Of a stretch of DNA of 64,000 bases, positions 44,565 to 52,414 are shown in pieces. Under the pieces are notes generated by a model, which saw nothing but the letters and a program-made list of their open reading frames with translations, made no database searches and was not told the DNA's origin. Numbering within the stretch: position 1 is the first letter of the stretch; each line of letters begins with the position of its first letter. This DNA comes from Streptomyces sp. NBC_01803 (GTDB taxonomy: Bacteria > Actinomycetota > Actinomycetes > Streptomycetales > Streptomycetaceae), in NCBI RefSeq assembly GCF_035917415.1, contig NZ_CP109073.1, positions 5,326,001 through 5,390,000 on the forward strand. The letters run 5' to 3'. The position numbers and the translations under genes were made by a program.

Positions 44565-45326
44565 TCACGCCAGGAAGCCGCGCAGCAGGGCCGCCGTCCC
44601 GGCGCAGTGCTCGCGCATCACCGCGCGCGCCCTGTCCGCGTCGCCCGCCAGCACCGCCGCCACCAGGGCGGTGTGCTGTGCCTGCGAGTGTTCCAGGTGC
44701 CGCACCAGCAGCGGGACACAGTCCAGCAGGCCGTTCAGGGTGGCCCGCACCGCCGCGTACTGGGCGGCCAGCGACGGCGAGCCCGACAGCTCCGCGAGCG
44801 TCAGGTGCAGCAAGGTGTCCGCGCGGCGGTACTCGGTCAGCGGTGTCTCGCCCGTCCCGGCCAGCGCCGCGCGCAGCCGCCCCGCCGCCCCCGCGTCGAG
44901 CCCGTCGGCCGCGCACAGCCCGGCCGCGCCCACGTCCAGCACCTCGCGCAGCCGCAGCGTGTCCTCCACGTCGGCCCCGGCGATCCGCCGCCGCAGCTCC
45001 TCCTCCCCGGCGCCGCCGCCCGCGGGCTCGGGGCGGCGGCGCACGAACGTCCCGCCGTACCGGCCGCGCCGGCTCTCCACCAGACCCTCGTCCGCGAGCA
45101 CCTTCAGCACCTCGCGCAGCGTGACCCGGCTGACGCCGAGCAGCGGCGCCAGCTCGCGTTCGGCGGGCAGCCGTCCACCACCGGGCACCAGGCCGAGCCG
45201 CAGCACCTGGAGTATCTGCCGCAACGCCTCCTCGAACCCGTTGCCCGTCCGCACCGGCCGCAGCACCCCGGCCGGCCAGGCCGCCGCGTCCGCCGCCCCG
45301 CCACCGCCGTCCACGCCGTCGTCCAT
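44565..45326 (-). CDS. GntR-family regulator, FCD (FadR) subgroup
   Basis: A 253-residue regulator with a GntR winged helix in residues 30-95 (LPAERELAPLLGVSRVTLREVLKVLADEGLVES) and an all-helical FCD effector domain with metal-binding type residues (LRREVLD-like region, HLTLAELSGSP, HTALVAAVLAGD). In S. coelicolor the equivalent gene stands by glnA4. ATG 45326 is chosen because earlier in-frame starts lie within the operator. It is divergent from the ligase gene, and the shared spacer holds an operator-like site, so it probably controls both and the permease. Confidence 0.9.
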   Translation of the reverse strand: MDDGVDGGGGAADAAAWPAGVLRPVRTGNGFEEALRQILQVLRLGLVPGGGRLPAERELAPLLGVSRVTLREVLKVLADEGLVESRRGRYGGTFVRRRPEPAGGGAGEEELRRRIAGADVEDTLRLREVLDVGAAGLCAADGLDAGAAGRLRAALAGTGETPLTEYRRADTLLHLTLAELSGSPSLAAQYAAVRATLNGLLDCVPLLVRHLEHSQAQHTALVAAVLAGDADRARAVMREHCAGTAALLRGFLA

Positions 45327-45343
45327 CGGACCTACTTCCCAAT

Positions 45344-45366
45344 CAATGGTCTGCGTGGATACCTTA
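45344..45366. promoter_or_regulatory. Putative operator, regulator/ligase copy
   Basis: Second copy of the CAATGGTCT...ATACCTT site, 18 bases from the regulator start and 35 bases before the ligase start. The placement fits repression of both divergent promoters. Confidence 0.65.
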
Positions 45367-45400
45367 TGGCCTCCGGCTGAAGCGACAGGAGGCCGCAGAC

Positions 45401-46771
45401 GTGGCGATCCGCACACCCCCGCTGTCCATCGAGGAGCTGAGAGGTCTGGTCGACCTCGGCGAGCTCGACACCGTCGTCCTCGCCTTCACCGACATGCAGG
45501 GCAGGCTCCAGGGCAAGCGGTTCGCCGCCCGCTTCTTCCTCACCGAGGTCCTGCCCCACGGCACCGAGGGCTGCGACTACCTGCTCGCCGTGGACGCCGA
45601 CATGAACACCGTCGACGGATACGCCATGTCCTCCTGGGAGCGCGGTTACGGCGACTTCGCCCTGCACGGCGACCCCGCCACCCTGCGCCGCGTCCCCTGG
45701 CACCCCGGCACCGCCATGATCACCGCCGACCTCGCCTGGCACGACGGCTCGCCCGTGGCCGTCTCGCCCCGCCAGATCCTGCGCCGCCAGCTCGACCGGC
45801 TGGCCGAGCGCGGCTGGACCGCCTTCGTGGGCACCGAGCTGGAGTTCATGGTCTTCAAGAACACCTACGAGGACGCCTGGAACGCGGCCTACCGGGGCCT
45901 GACCCCGGCCAACCAGTACAACGTCGACTACTCGGTGCTCGGCACCGGCCGCGTCGAGCCGCTGCTGCGCCGTATCCGCAACGAGATGGGCGCCGCGGGG
46001 CTCACCGTCGAGTCCGCCAAGGGCGAGTGCAACCTGGGCCAGCACGAGATCGCTTTCCGTTACGCCGACGCCCTTACCACCTGCGACCAGCACAGCGTCT
46101 ACAAGACCGGCGCCAAGGAGATCGCCGCCCAGGAGGGCGTGGCCCTGACGTTCATGGCCAAGTACGACGAGCGCGAGGGCAATTCCTGCCACATCCACTT
46201 CTCGCTGCGCGACGAGGACGGTCGGCCCGTCTTCGCCGACTCCGCCGGACCGTACGGCGGCATGTCGGCGACGATGCGGCACTTCCTCGCCGGACAGCTC
46301 GCCGCCCTGCGCGAGCTGAGCCTGCTCCACGCCCCGAACGTCAACTCCTACAAGCGTTTCCGGGCCGGCTCCTTCGCCCCCACCGCCGTCGGCTGGGGCC
46401 CCGACAACCGCACCTGCGCGCTGCGCGTCGTCGGCCACGGTCCCTCCCTGCGCATGGAGAACCGGGTCCCCGGTGGGGACGTCAACCCCTACCTCGCGGT
46501 GGCCGGCATGATCGCGGCCGGGCTGCACGGCGTCGAGCACGGCCTCGAACTCCCCGGGCCGGAGACCGGGAACGCCTACACGGGCGACGCCGACCGCGTT
46601 CCGGCCACCCTGCGCGACGCCGCCGCGCTGTGGGCCGGTAGCCGGCTCGCCCGCGAGGCGTTCGGCGACGAGGTGGTGGACCACTACCTCAACATGGCTC
46701 GCGTCGAGCAGGACGCCTACGACTCCGCCGTCACCGACTGGGAGCGGTTCCGCTCCTTCGAGCGCATGTGA
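45401..46771 (+). CDS. glnA4: Glutamine-synthetase-like gamma-glutamyl amine ligase (GlnA4 type)
   Basis: A 456-residue class I glutamine-synthetase fold: GTELEFMVFK with metal ligands Glu146/Glu148, ECNLGQHEIAF, EGNSCHIHFSL, NVNSYKRF and RMENRVPGGDVNPYLA. The ammonium-site and ATP-loop residues differ from GlnA (NSCHIHFS in place of GSGMHCHQS), as in ligases that gamma-glutamylate amines. GlnA4 of S. coelicolor is described as a gamma-glutamylethanolamide synthetase; I transfer that role by gene context. GTG start behind AGGAGG. It overlaps the aldehyde dehydrogenase gene by four bases. Confidence 0.88.
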   Translation: MAIRTPPLSIEELRGLVDLGELDTVVLAFTDMQGRLQGKRFAARFFLTEVLPHGTEGCDYLLAVDADMNTVDGYAMSSWERGYGDFALHGDPATLRRVPWHPGTAMITADLAWHDGSPVAVSPRQILRRQLDRLAERGWTAFVGTELEFMVFKNTYEDAWNAAYRGLTPANQYNVDYSVLGTGRVEPLLRRIRNEMGAAGLTVESAKGECNLGQHEIAFRYADALTTCDQHSVYKTGAKEIAAQEGVALTFMAKYDEREGNSCHIHFSLRDEDGRPVFADSAGPYGGMSATMRHFLAGQLAALRELSLLHAPNVNSYKRFRAGSFAPTAVGWGPDNRTCALRVVGHGPSLRMENRVPGGDVNPYLAVAGMIAAGLHGVEHGLELPGPETGNAYTGDADRVPATLRDAAALWAGSRLAREAFGDEVVDHYLNMARVEQDAYDSAVTDWERFRSFERM

Positions 46772-48168
46772 GGACACCGATCGCCGTGCACGACGAGCCG
46801 CAGGTCCGCGAACACCGGGTGGTCAACCCGGCCACCGAGGAGCTGATCGCCACCGTCCCCGCGACCACCCCCGCCGAGGTCGACGCCGCCGTCCGGCGCG
46901 CGGCGCCGGCCCAGCGGCGGTGGGCCGCCCTCGCGCCCGCCGACCGCGCCCGGCTGCTGCGCCGGTTCGCCGCCGCCGTGGACACGGCGGCCGAGGAACT
47001 GGCGCTGCTGGAGGTCCGGGAGGCCGGTCACCCGCTGGGCAACGCCCGCTGGGAGGCGGGCAACGTCCGTGACCTGCTCGACTACGCCGCCGGGGGAGTG
47101 GAGCGCCTGACGGGCCGTCAGATCCCGGTCGCCGGTGGCCTGGACGTCACCTTCCACGAGCCGCTCGGCACCGTCGCCGTGATCGCCCCGTGGAACTTCC
47201 CGATGCCCGTGGCCGCTTGGGGGACCGCCCCCGCGCTCGCCGCCGGGAACGCCGTCCTGCTCAAACCGGCCGAGACCACTCCACTGACCGCCCTGCGGCT
47301 GGCCGAACTCGCCCTGGACGCGGGGCTGCCCGCGGGCCTGTTCCAGGTGCTGCCCGGCGCCGGACCGGTCACGGGCACGGCCCTTGTCGACCATCCCGGC
47401 GTCGCCAAGGTGGTGTTCACCGGCTCCACCACCGTCGGCAAGGGCATCATGGCCCGCTGCGCGGCCCGGGTGAAGCGCGTGACTCTCGAACTCGGGGGCA
47501 AGAGCCCGAACATCGTCTTCGCCGACGCCGACGTGGAGCGCGCCGCCGCCACCGCGCCCGGCTCGTTCCTCGACAACAGCGGTCAGGACTGCTGCGCCCG
47601 CAGCCGTATTCTCGTCCAACACGCCGTCTACGACCGGTTCCTGGAGCTGCTGGAGCCGGCCGTGCACGCCGTCCGGGCCGGCGACCCGGCCGATCCCGCC
47701 ACCGCCCTGGGCCCGTTGATCTCCGCCGCGCAGCGCGAGCGCGTGCGGTCCTACGTCCCCGAGGACGCGCCCGCCGCCATCCGCGGTGAGGTCCCGGCGG
47801 GCCCGGGGTACTGGTATCCGGCGACCGTGCTGGAGGCGCGCGCGGCCGGCGACCGGGCCGCCGCCGAGGAGATCTTCGGCCCGGTCGCCGTCGTCACCCC
47901 CTTCGCGGACGAGGAGGAGGCGATCCGGCTGGCCAACGCCACCGACTACGGGCTCTCCGGCTCGATCTGGACCCGGGACGTCGGCCGCGCGCTGCGCGTC
48001 TCGCGCGCCGTCGCCGCGGGCAACCTGTCGGTCAACTCGCACAGCAGCGTCCGTTACGCCACGCCCTTCGGCGGGTTCAAGCAGTCGGGGCTCGGCCGCG
48101 AGCTGGGCCCGGACGCCCTGGCCGCGTTCACCGAGACCAAGAACGTCTTCCTCGACACCGAGCACTGA
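46768..48168 (+). CDS. NAD(P)-dependent aldehyde dehydrogenase
   Basis: A 466-residue ALDH. Catalytic Cys275 sits in NSGQDCCAR, general base Glu241 in LELGGKSP, and the cofactor site in FTGSTTVGK. The GQDC context resembles gamma-aminobutyraldehyde-type enzymes. In this operon it would oxidise the aldehyde formed from the gamma-glutamyl adduct to an acid. The GTG start overlaps the ligase stop (GTGA). The last two sense codons and the stop (GAG CAC TGA) are the first unit of a heptanucleotide repeat, so repeat changes would alter the C-terminus. Confidence 0.9.
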   Translation: MRTPIAVHDEPQVREHRVVNPATEELIATVPATTPAEVDAAVRRAAPAQRRWAALAPADRARLLRRFAAAVDTAAEELALLEVREAGHPLGNARWEAGNVRDLLDYAAGGVERLTGRQIPVAGGLDVTFHEPLGTVAVIAPWNFPMPVAAWGTAPALAAGNAVLLKPAETTPLTALRLAELALDAGLPAGLFQVLPGAGPVTGTALVDHPGVAKVVFTGSTTVGKGIMARCAARVKRVTLELGGKSPNIVFADADVERAAATAPGSFLDNSGQDCCARSRILVQHAVYDRFLELLEPAVHAVRAGDPADPATALGPLISAAQRERVRSYVPEDAPAAIRGEVPAGPGYWYPATVLEARAAGDRAAAEEIFGPVAVVTPFADEEEAIRLANATDYGLSGSIWTRDVGRALRVSRAVAAGNLSVNSHSSVRYATPFGGFKQSGLGRELGPDALAAFTETKNVFLDTEH

Positions 48169-48292
48169 GCACTGAGCACTGAGCATCGACCACCAAGCAC
48201 CGAGCACTGAGCATCGACCACCAAGCACCGGGCATCGACCACCGAGCACCGAGCACCGAGCACCGAGCACCGAGCACCGAGCACCGAGCACC
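48160..48292 (+). repeat. Heptanucleotide tandem repeat, 19 units
   Basis: 133 bases made of exactly nineteen 7-mers with consensus GAGCACC/T: three GAGCACT, a mixed zone of GAGCATC, GACCACC, AAGCACC and GGGCATC units containing a 28-base higher-order repeat, then seven perfect GAGCACC copies. It starts inside the aldehyde dehydrogenase 3' end and stops 7 bases before the AAGGGG ribosome site of the next gene. Homogeneous copies at one end indicate recent expansion. Confidence 0.97.
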
Positions 48293-48311
48293 GAACGACA
48301 AGGGGACCGCA

Positions 48312-49097
48312 GTGACCGAGACCACCGCCGTATGCCGCCGCCTCGTGGGCCGCACCGCCGTCGTCACGGGGGCGGGCAGCGGCATCGGCCTGGCGACCGC
48401 CCGCCGGCTGGCCGCCGAGGGCGCCCACGTGGTCTGCGCGGACGTGGACACCGAGCGGGGCGAGGCCGCCGCGGCCGAGACCGGCGGCCGGTACGTGCCG
48501 ACCGACGTCACCGACGAGGAGCAGGTCGAGGCGCTGTTCAAGGCTGCCCACGACACCTACGGCTCGGTCGACATCGCGTTCAACAACGCCGGTATCTCGC
48601 CGCCCGACGACGACTCCATCCTCACCACAGGGCTGGACGCCTGGCAGCGGGTACAGCGGACCAACCTCACCTCGGTCTTCCTGTGCTGCAAGGCCGTCAT
48701 CCCCTACATGCGCCGCCAGGGCAAGGGCTCCATCATCAACACCGCCTCGTTCGTCGCCGTGATGGGCGCCGCCACCTCCCAGATCAGCTACACCGCCTCC
48801 AAGGGCGGCGTGCTCGCGATGTCCCGGGAGCTGGGCGTGCAGTTCGCCCGCGAGGGCATCCGCGTCAACGCCCTGTGCCCCGGGCCGGTCAACACCCCGC
48901 TGCTGAAGGAACTGTTCGCCAAGGACCCGGAGCGCGCCGCGCGCCGGCTGGTCCACGTGCCGGTGGGGCGGTTCGCCGAGCCGGAGGAGATCGCCGCCGC
49001 TGTGGCCTTCCTCGCCAGCGACGACTCGTCGTTCGTCAACGCCGCCGACTTCCTGGTGGACGGCGGCATCTCGGGCGCGTATGTGACGCCCTTGTAG
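48312..49097 (+). CDS. Short-chain dehydrogenase/reductase (SDR)
   Basis: A 261-residue classical SDR: cofactor motif TGAGSGIG at 19-26, NNAGISPP, catalytic Ser in NTASF near 147, Tyr160 and Lys164 in YTASK, and the CPGPVNTPL segment. In this cluster it could oxidise the alcohol group of gamma-glutamylethanolamide to the aldehyde used by the preceding enzyme. GTG start with AAGGGG upstream. It is separated from the aldehyde dehydrogenase by the heptamer repeat but probably shares its transcript. Confidence 0.92.
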   Translation: MTETTAVCRRLVGRTAVVTGAGSGIGLATARRLAAEGAHVVCADVDTERGEAAAAETGGRYVPTDVTDEEQVEALFKAAHDTYGSVDIAFNNAGISPPDDDSILTTGLDAWQRVQRTNLTSVFLCCKAVIPYMRRQGKGSIINTASFVAVMGAATSQISYTASKGGVLAMSRELGVQFAREGIRVNALCPGPVNTPLLKELFAKDPERAARRLVHVPVGRFAEPEEIAAAVAFLASDDSSFVNAADFLVDGGISGAYVTPL

Positions 49098-49196
49098 CCA
49101 CATCGCGAGGGGAAGCGGCCGGATACGGCCGGACGGGATCGGACGCAGCCGGATCGGTGCTGGCCGGGGCGGGCGCGGCTGTGAGAGGTTCACCGG

Positions 49197-50198
49197 GTGA
49201 GCATGACGACTCCGCCCGGTTGGTACCCCGACCCCGGCCACTCCAACGCCGGGCCCGCGCTGGAGCGGTGGTGGGACGGCTCCGCCTGGACCGGTCAAAC
49301 CCGGGCCGTCGGCGGCGGCTCCCCGGCGGCCCCCGCGGTGTCCCTGGCGCCCCCGGGATACCAGCCGTTCGGCCCGCCGCCGCCCTCGCCGTCGTCGCCG
49401 CCCGGGCGCCGCCGGGGCGTGGTCGCCGCGGTCGTGACCGGCGGCGTGGCCGTGGCCGCCGCCCTGGCGGTCACCGCCGTGCTGCTCCTCGGCGGCGGCG
49501 ACGGAGACGGCGGCGGAGACGGAGACGAACGCGCCGACGGGCCGAGCGCCTCGGCGGAGGAGGATCCCGGCGACGCCGGCGGCGCCCCCGGGGACGGGAC
49601 GCCCGAGGACGAGCCGGGCCAGGACGACGAACGGCCGGATCCGGACGGGGAGTCCGGCGATCCGGGCGGTGGCGCGGCCGGGTTCACCGAAGCGGCGGCC
49701 GGCGGCGTCGCCCTGCCCCTGCTCGACGGCTGGACGGAGGGCGAGCTGACCGACGGCGTCGCCGTGACCTCCGGGGCGTACCCCTGCCCCCGGGACGAGA
49801 GCCTGCGGTGCGTCAGCGGTGGCGCGTTCCTCTTCGTCCTGCCCGGGATGGCGAGCGTCCCCGCCGAGGAGGTCGTGGCCGCCGACATCGGCGAGAACGA
49901 GCGCGAGTCCTACAACGACGAGGCGTACGGGGGCGTCACCGGCTCGCAGCGGGTCCTCGCCGAGGAGGTGACCGTCGCGGGGCAGGAGGGCTACCGCGTC
50001 CGGAGCCGGATCGAGACCGAGGCGGGCACCCGGGCGTACGTGGAATCCGTCGCCTTTCCCGCTCCCGACGGCTCCGGCGACCTGATCGTGATCCGGCTCG
50101 GATTCGACATCGGGGACGACGCTCCGCCGGTGGCCGATCTGGATCGTGTGGTGCTCGGCGCCCGGGCCGTCTCCGGCGCACCCGGTACCGAAGTCTGA
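49197..50198 (+). CDS. DUF2510 membrane protein with acidic linker
   Basis: A 333-residue protein with an N-terminal DUF2510 motif (PPGWYPDPGHSNAGPALERWWDGSAWT), a Pro-rich linker, one transmembrane helix at about 74-97, a very acidic Gly/Asp/Glu/Pro linker at 98-165, and an extracellular globular domain that I do not recognise. DUF2510 domains are common at the cytoplasmic end of actinobacterial membrane proteins. GTG 49197 fits GAGAGG 8 bases upstream better than ATG 49203. It precedes the membrane protein/mycosin pair in the same direction. Confidence 0.8.
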   Translation: MSMTTPPGWYPDPGHSNAGPALERWWDGSAWTGQTRAVGGGSPAAPAVSLAPPGYQPFGPPPPSPSSPPGRRRGVVAAVVTGGVAVAAALAVTAVLLLGGGDGDGGGDGDERADGPSASAEEDPGDAGGAPGDGTPEDEPGQDDERPDPDGESGDPGGGAAGFTEAAAGGVALPLLDGWTEGELTDGVAVTSGAYPCPRDESLRCVSGGAFLFVLPGMASVPAEEVVAADIGENERESYNDEAYGGVTGSQRVLAEEVTVAGQEGYRVRSRIETEAGTRAYVESVAFPAPDGSGDLIVIRLGFDIGDDAPPVADLDRVVLGARAVSGAPGTEV

Positions 50199-50267
50199 GG
50201 TCGCGACCGTAGAGTGACCCCAGTCGAGCGAGATCAGCGGGACGCGGGCTGGCCGGGGAGTGTGCCG

Positions 50268-51182
50268 ATGAACACCGAGCAGGGACCGCGAAGTTCACAG
50301 CTTCCGCCCCTGACGCCTCCGGTCCCGCCCGTGCCGCCGAGGCCCTCCGCGCCGCCCCGACCCGCCCCGGCCGTCCGGGTCCACGCGGCCCTCACCGCCC
50401 TCACCGCCCGCGCCGCCACGGTGAGCGCCTCCACCCGGCTGATCGGCGCGGTGATCTGTCTTGTGCTCGGCACCGGGCTGCTCGGCGGGGCCGCCGCCGG
50501 AACGTGGCTGGCCGGTGACGGCGACGACCGCACCGCCGCGCAGGTCGCGTTCGACGAGGGCCGGGCGCTGTGGCGCGAAGTCCCCGTGGACGAGCTGTTC
50601 CCGCCCGAGCTCGCCGCCGAGGAGGCCGGACCGGGCGGCGCCGACCGGCGCTGGATACGGGTGGCGGTCGCCCCCGACAGCGGCTGCGACCGGGCGTTCG
50701 ACCCGCTGCTCGCCGACGCGCTCGCGTCGGTCGGCTGCCACCGCCTGGTCCGCGCCACCTACACCGACGAGACCGCGACCAACGTGACCACGGTCGGACT
50801 GCTCTTCACCGAGGCGGACACCACCGGCATGGCCGCGCTGAGCGAACGGCTCACCGCCGACAGCCTGGCCACCCGGCCCGATCTGATGCCCCGCCCCTTC
50901 CCCGTTCCCGGGACCCCCGCCGAGGACTTCGGAGACGCGCAGCGCGGCTCCTGGAGCATCCGGGTCGTCCCCGAACTGCCCGTCGTGGCCTACACGGTCA
51001 CTGGATTCGCCGACGGCCGCGCCGTCTCCGAGCCCGAGCCGGCCGCCGAGGCCACCGCCGACGGCCACCACACCACCATCGCGCTCGCCGGCCTCGGCCA
51101 CGACGCCGAGGCCGTCGCGGACCGGGTCGAGCGCGGCCTGCGCGCGACGGCCGCCCGGCAGGCCGCCCAGGAGCCCCAATGA
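50268..51182 (+). CDS. Membrane-anchored hypothetical protein of the mycosin locus
   Basis: A 304-residue protein with a Pro-rich cytoplasmic N-terminus, one transmembrane helix (about residues 57-80) and an extracellular domain with two cysteines (DSGCDRAF, SVGCHRL) that may pair. I do not recognise a named family, but the pairing with a downstream mycosin through an ATGA overlap is conserved in streptomycetes as far as I recall, so it may assist that protease. GGGGAG precedes the ATG; an in-frame GTG at 50214 is an alternative start. Confidence 0.78.
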   Translation: MNTEQGPRSSQLPPLTPPVPPVPPRPSAPPRPAPAVRVHAALTALTARAATVSASTRLIGAVICLVLGTGLLGGAAAGTWLAGDGDDRTAAQVAFDEGRALWREVPVDELFPPELAAEEAGPGGADRRWIRVAVAPDSGCDRAFDPLLADALASVGCHRLVRATYTDETATNVTTVGLLFTEADTTGMAALSERLTADSLATRPDLMPRPFPVPGTPAEDFGDAQRGSWSIRVVPELPVVAYTVTGFADGRAVSEPEPAAEATADGHHTTIALAGLGHDAEAVADRVERGLRATAARQAAQEPQ

Positions 51183-52414
51183 CCCCGCGCCGCCCGCGCC
51201 GCCCGCGCAAGCTGCTCGCCGCCCTCGCCTTCGGGGCGCTGCTCGCCGCCGGCCCGCCGCTCGGCACCGCGCCCGCGAGCGCCGACTCCATCCGCGACCA
51301 GCAGCAGTGGGCGCTGGACGCGATCAACGCCCCGGACGCCTGGGAGACCACGCGCGGCGCCGGCGTCACCGTCGCCGTGCTCGACACCGGCGTCGACGCC
51401 TCCCACCCCGACCTGACGGGCGCGGTGCTGGACGGACAGGACTTCGTCGGCATGGGCGCCGAGCGCGGCGACCCCCAATGGGCCGAGCACGGCACCGCGA
51501 TGGCCGCCATCATCGCCGGTCGCGGACACGGCGCCGACGGTGGCGACGGCGTGCTCGGCGTCGCCCCCCAGGCCGAGATCCTGCCCGTCCGGGTGCTGCT
51601 GGAGGACGACGACCCCGATCGCGACGAGGCCCGGGAGACGCGCTCGGGCGCGCTCGCCGAGGGCATCCGCTGGGCGGCCGACCACGGCGCCGACGTCATC
51701 AACCTCTCCCTGGGCGACGACAGCGAGTCCGCCCATCCCGACCCCGAGGAGGACGCGGCCGTCCGCTACGCGCTGGCCGAGGGCGCGGTGGTGGTGGCCT
51801 CGGCGGGCAACGGCGGCGAGAACGGCGACCCCGTCTCCTACCCGGCCGGCTACCCCGGCGTGATCGCCGTCGCGGCCGTCGACCGGAGCGGCAGCCCCGC
51901 CGAGTTCTCCACCCGCCGCTGGTACGCCACCCTCAGCGCGCCGGGCAAGGACGTCATCGTGGCCGACCCCGACCGCGACTACTACACCGGCTGGGGAACG
52001 TCGGCGGCGGCGGCGTTCGTCTCCGGCTCGGCCGCGCTGCTGTGCGCCGCCTACCCCGACCTCTCCCCGGTCCAGGTACGGCGGCTCCTCACCGACACCG
52101 CGCAGAACCCGCCGGAGGCCGGCCGCGACGACGCGCTGGGCAGCGGCGTCGTCGACCCGGCGGCGGCCCTGGCGGCGGCGGAGGTGATCACGGCCGACTC
52201 GGCGGTGGCGGTGGAGAGTTACGCGGAGGAGTACTTCGGGCCCGGCCCGCGCCCGGTGGAGTCCGGCTCGGGCGGCGTGGCGTGGCTCGCGCCCGTGGCG
52301 GGCGCGCTCGGTGTGCTGCTGCTGGGCGCCTCGGCGGCGCTGGTCGGCGGGATCGCCCGCCTGCGGGGGAAGGTCAGACGCCAGGCCGCTGGCCGGTCCG
52401 GGCTCCCGTACTGA
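51179..52414 (+). CDS. Mycosin-type subtilisin-like serine protease
   Basis: A 411-residue S8 peptidase. It has a signal peptide (RKLLAALAFGALLAAG...ASA), catalytic Asp69 (VLDTGVD), His104 (EHGTAM) and Ser275 (GTSAAAAF), and a C-terminal transmembrane helix (LAPVAGALGVLLLGASAALVGGI) with a basic tail. This layout is that of mycosins, the membrane proteases of type VII secretion systems. No eccC, eccD or WXG100 genes are in the window, so it is an orphan copy. It overlaps the previous gene by four bases. Confidence 0.92.
   Translation: MTPRRPRRPRKLLAALAFGALLAAGPPLGTAPASADSIRDQQQWALDAINAPDAWETTRGAGVTVAVLDTGVDASHPDLTGAVLDGQDFVGMGAERGDPQWAEHGTAMAAIIAGRGHGADGGDGVLGVAPQAEILPVRVLLEDDDPDRDEARETRSGALAEGIRWAADHGADVINLSLGDDSESAHPDPEEDAAVRYALAEGAVVVASAGNGGENGDPVSYPAGYPGVIAVAAVDRSGSPAEFSTRRWYATLSAPGKDVIVADPDRDYYTGWGTSAAAAFVSGSAALLCAAYPDLSPVQVRRLLTDTAQNPPEAGRDDALGSGVVDPAAALAAAEVITADSAVAVESYAEEYFGPGPRPVESGSGGVAWLAPVAGALGVLLLGASAALVGGIARLRGKVRRQAAGRSGLPY

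Noticed and set aside
48160..48292. Heptamer array considered as a CRISPR array
   Set aside because: Units are 7 bases with no unique spacers between them, and no cas genes are nearby.
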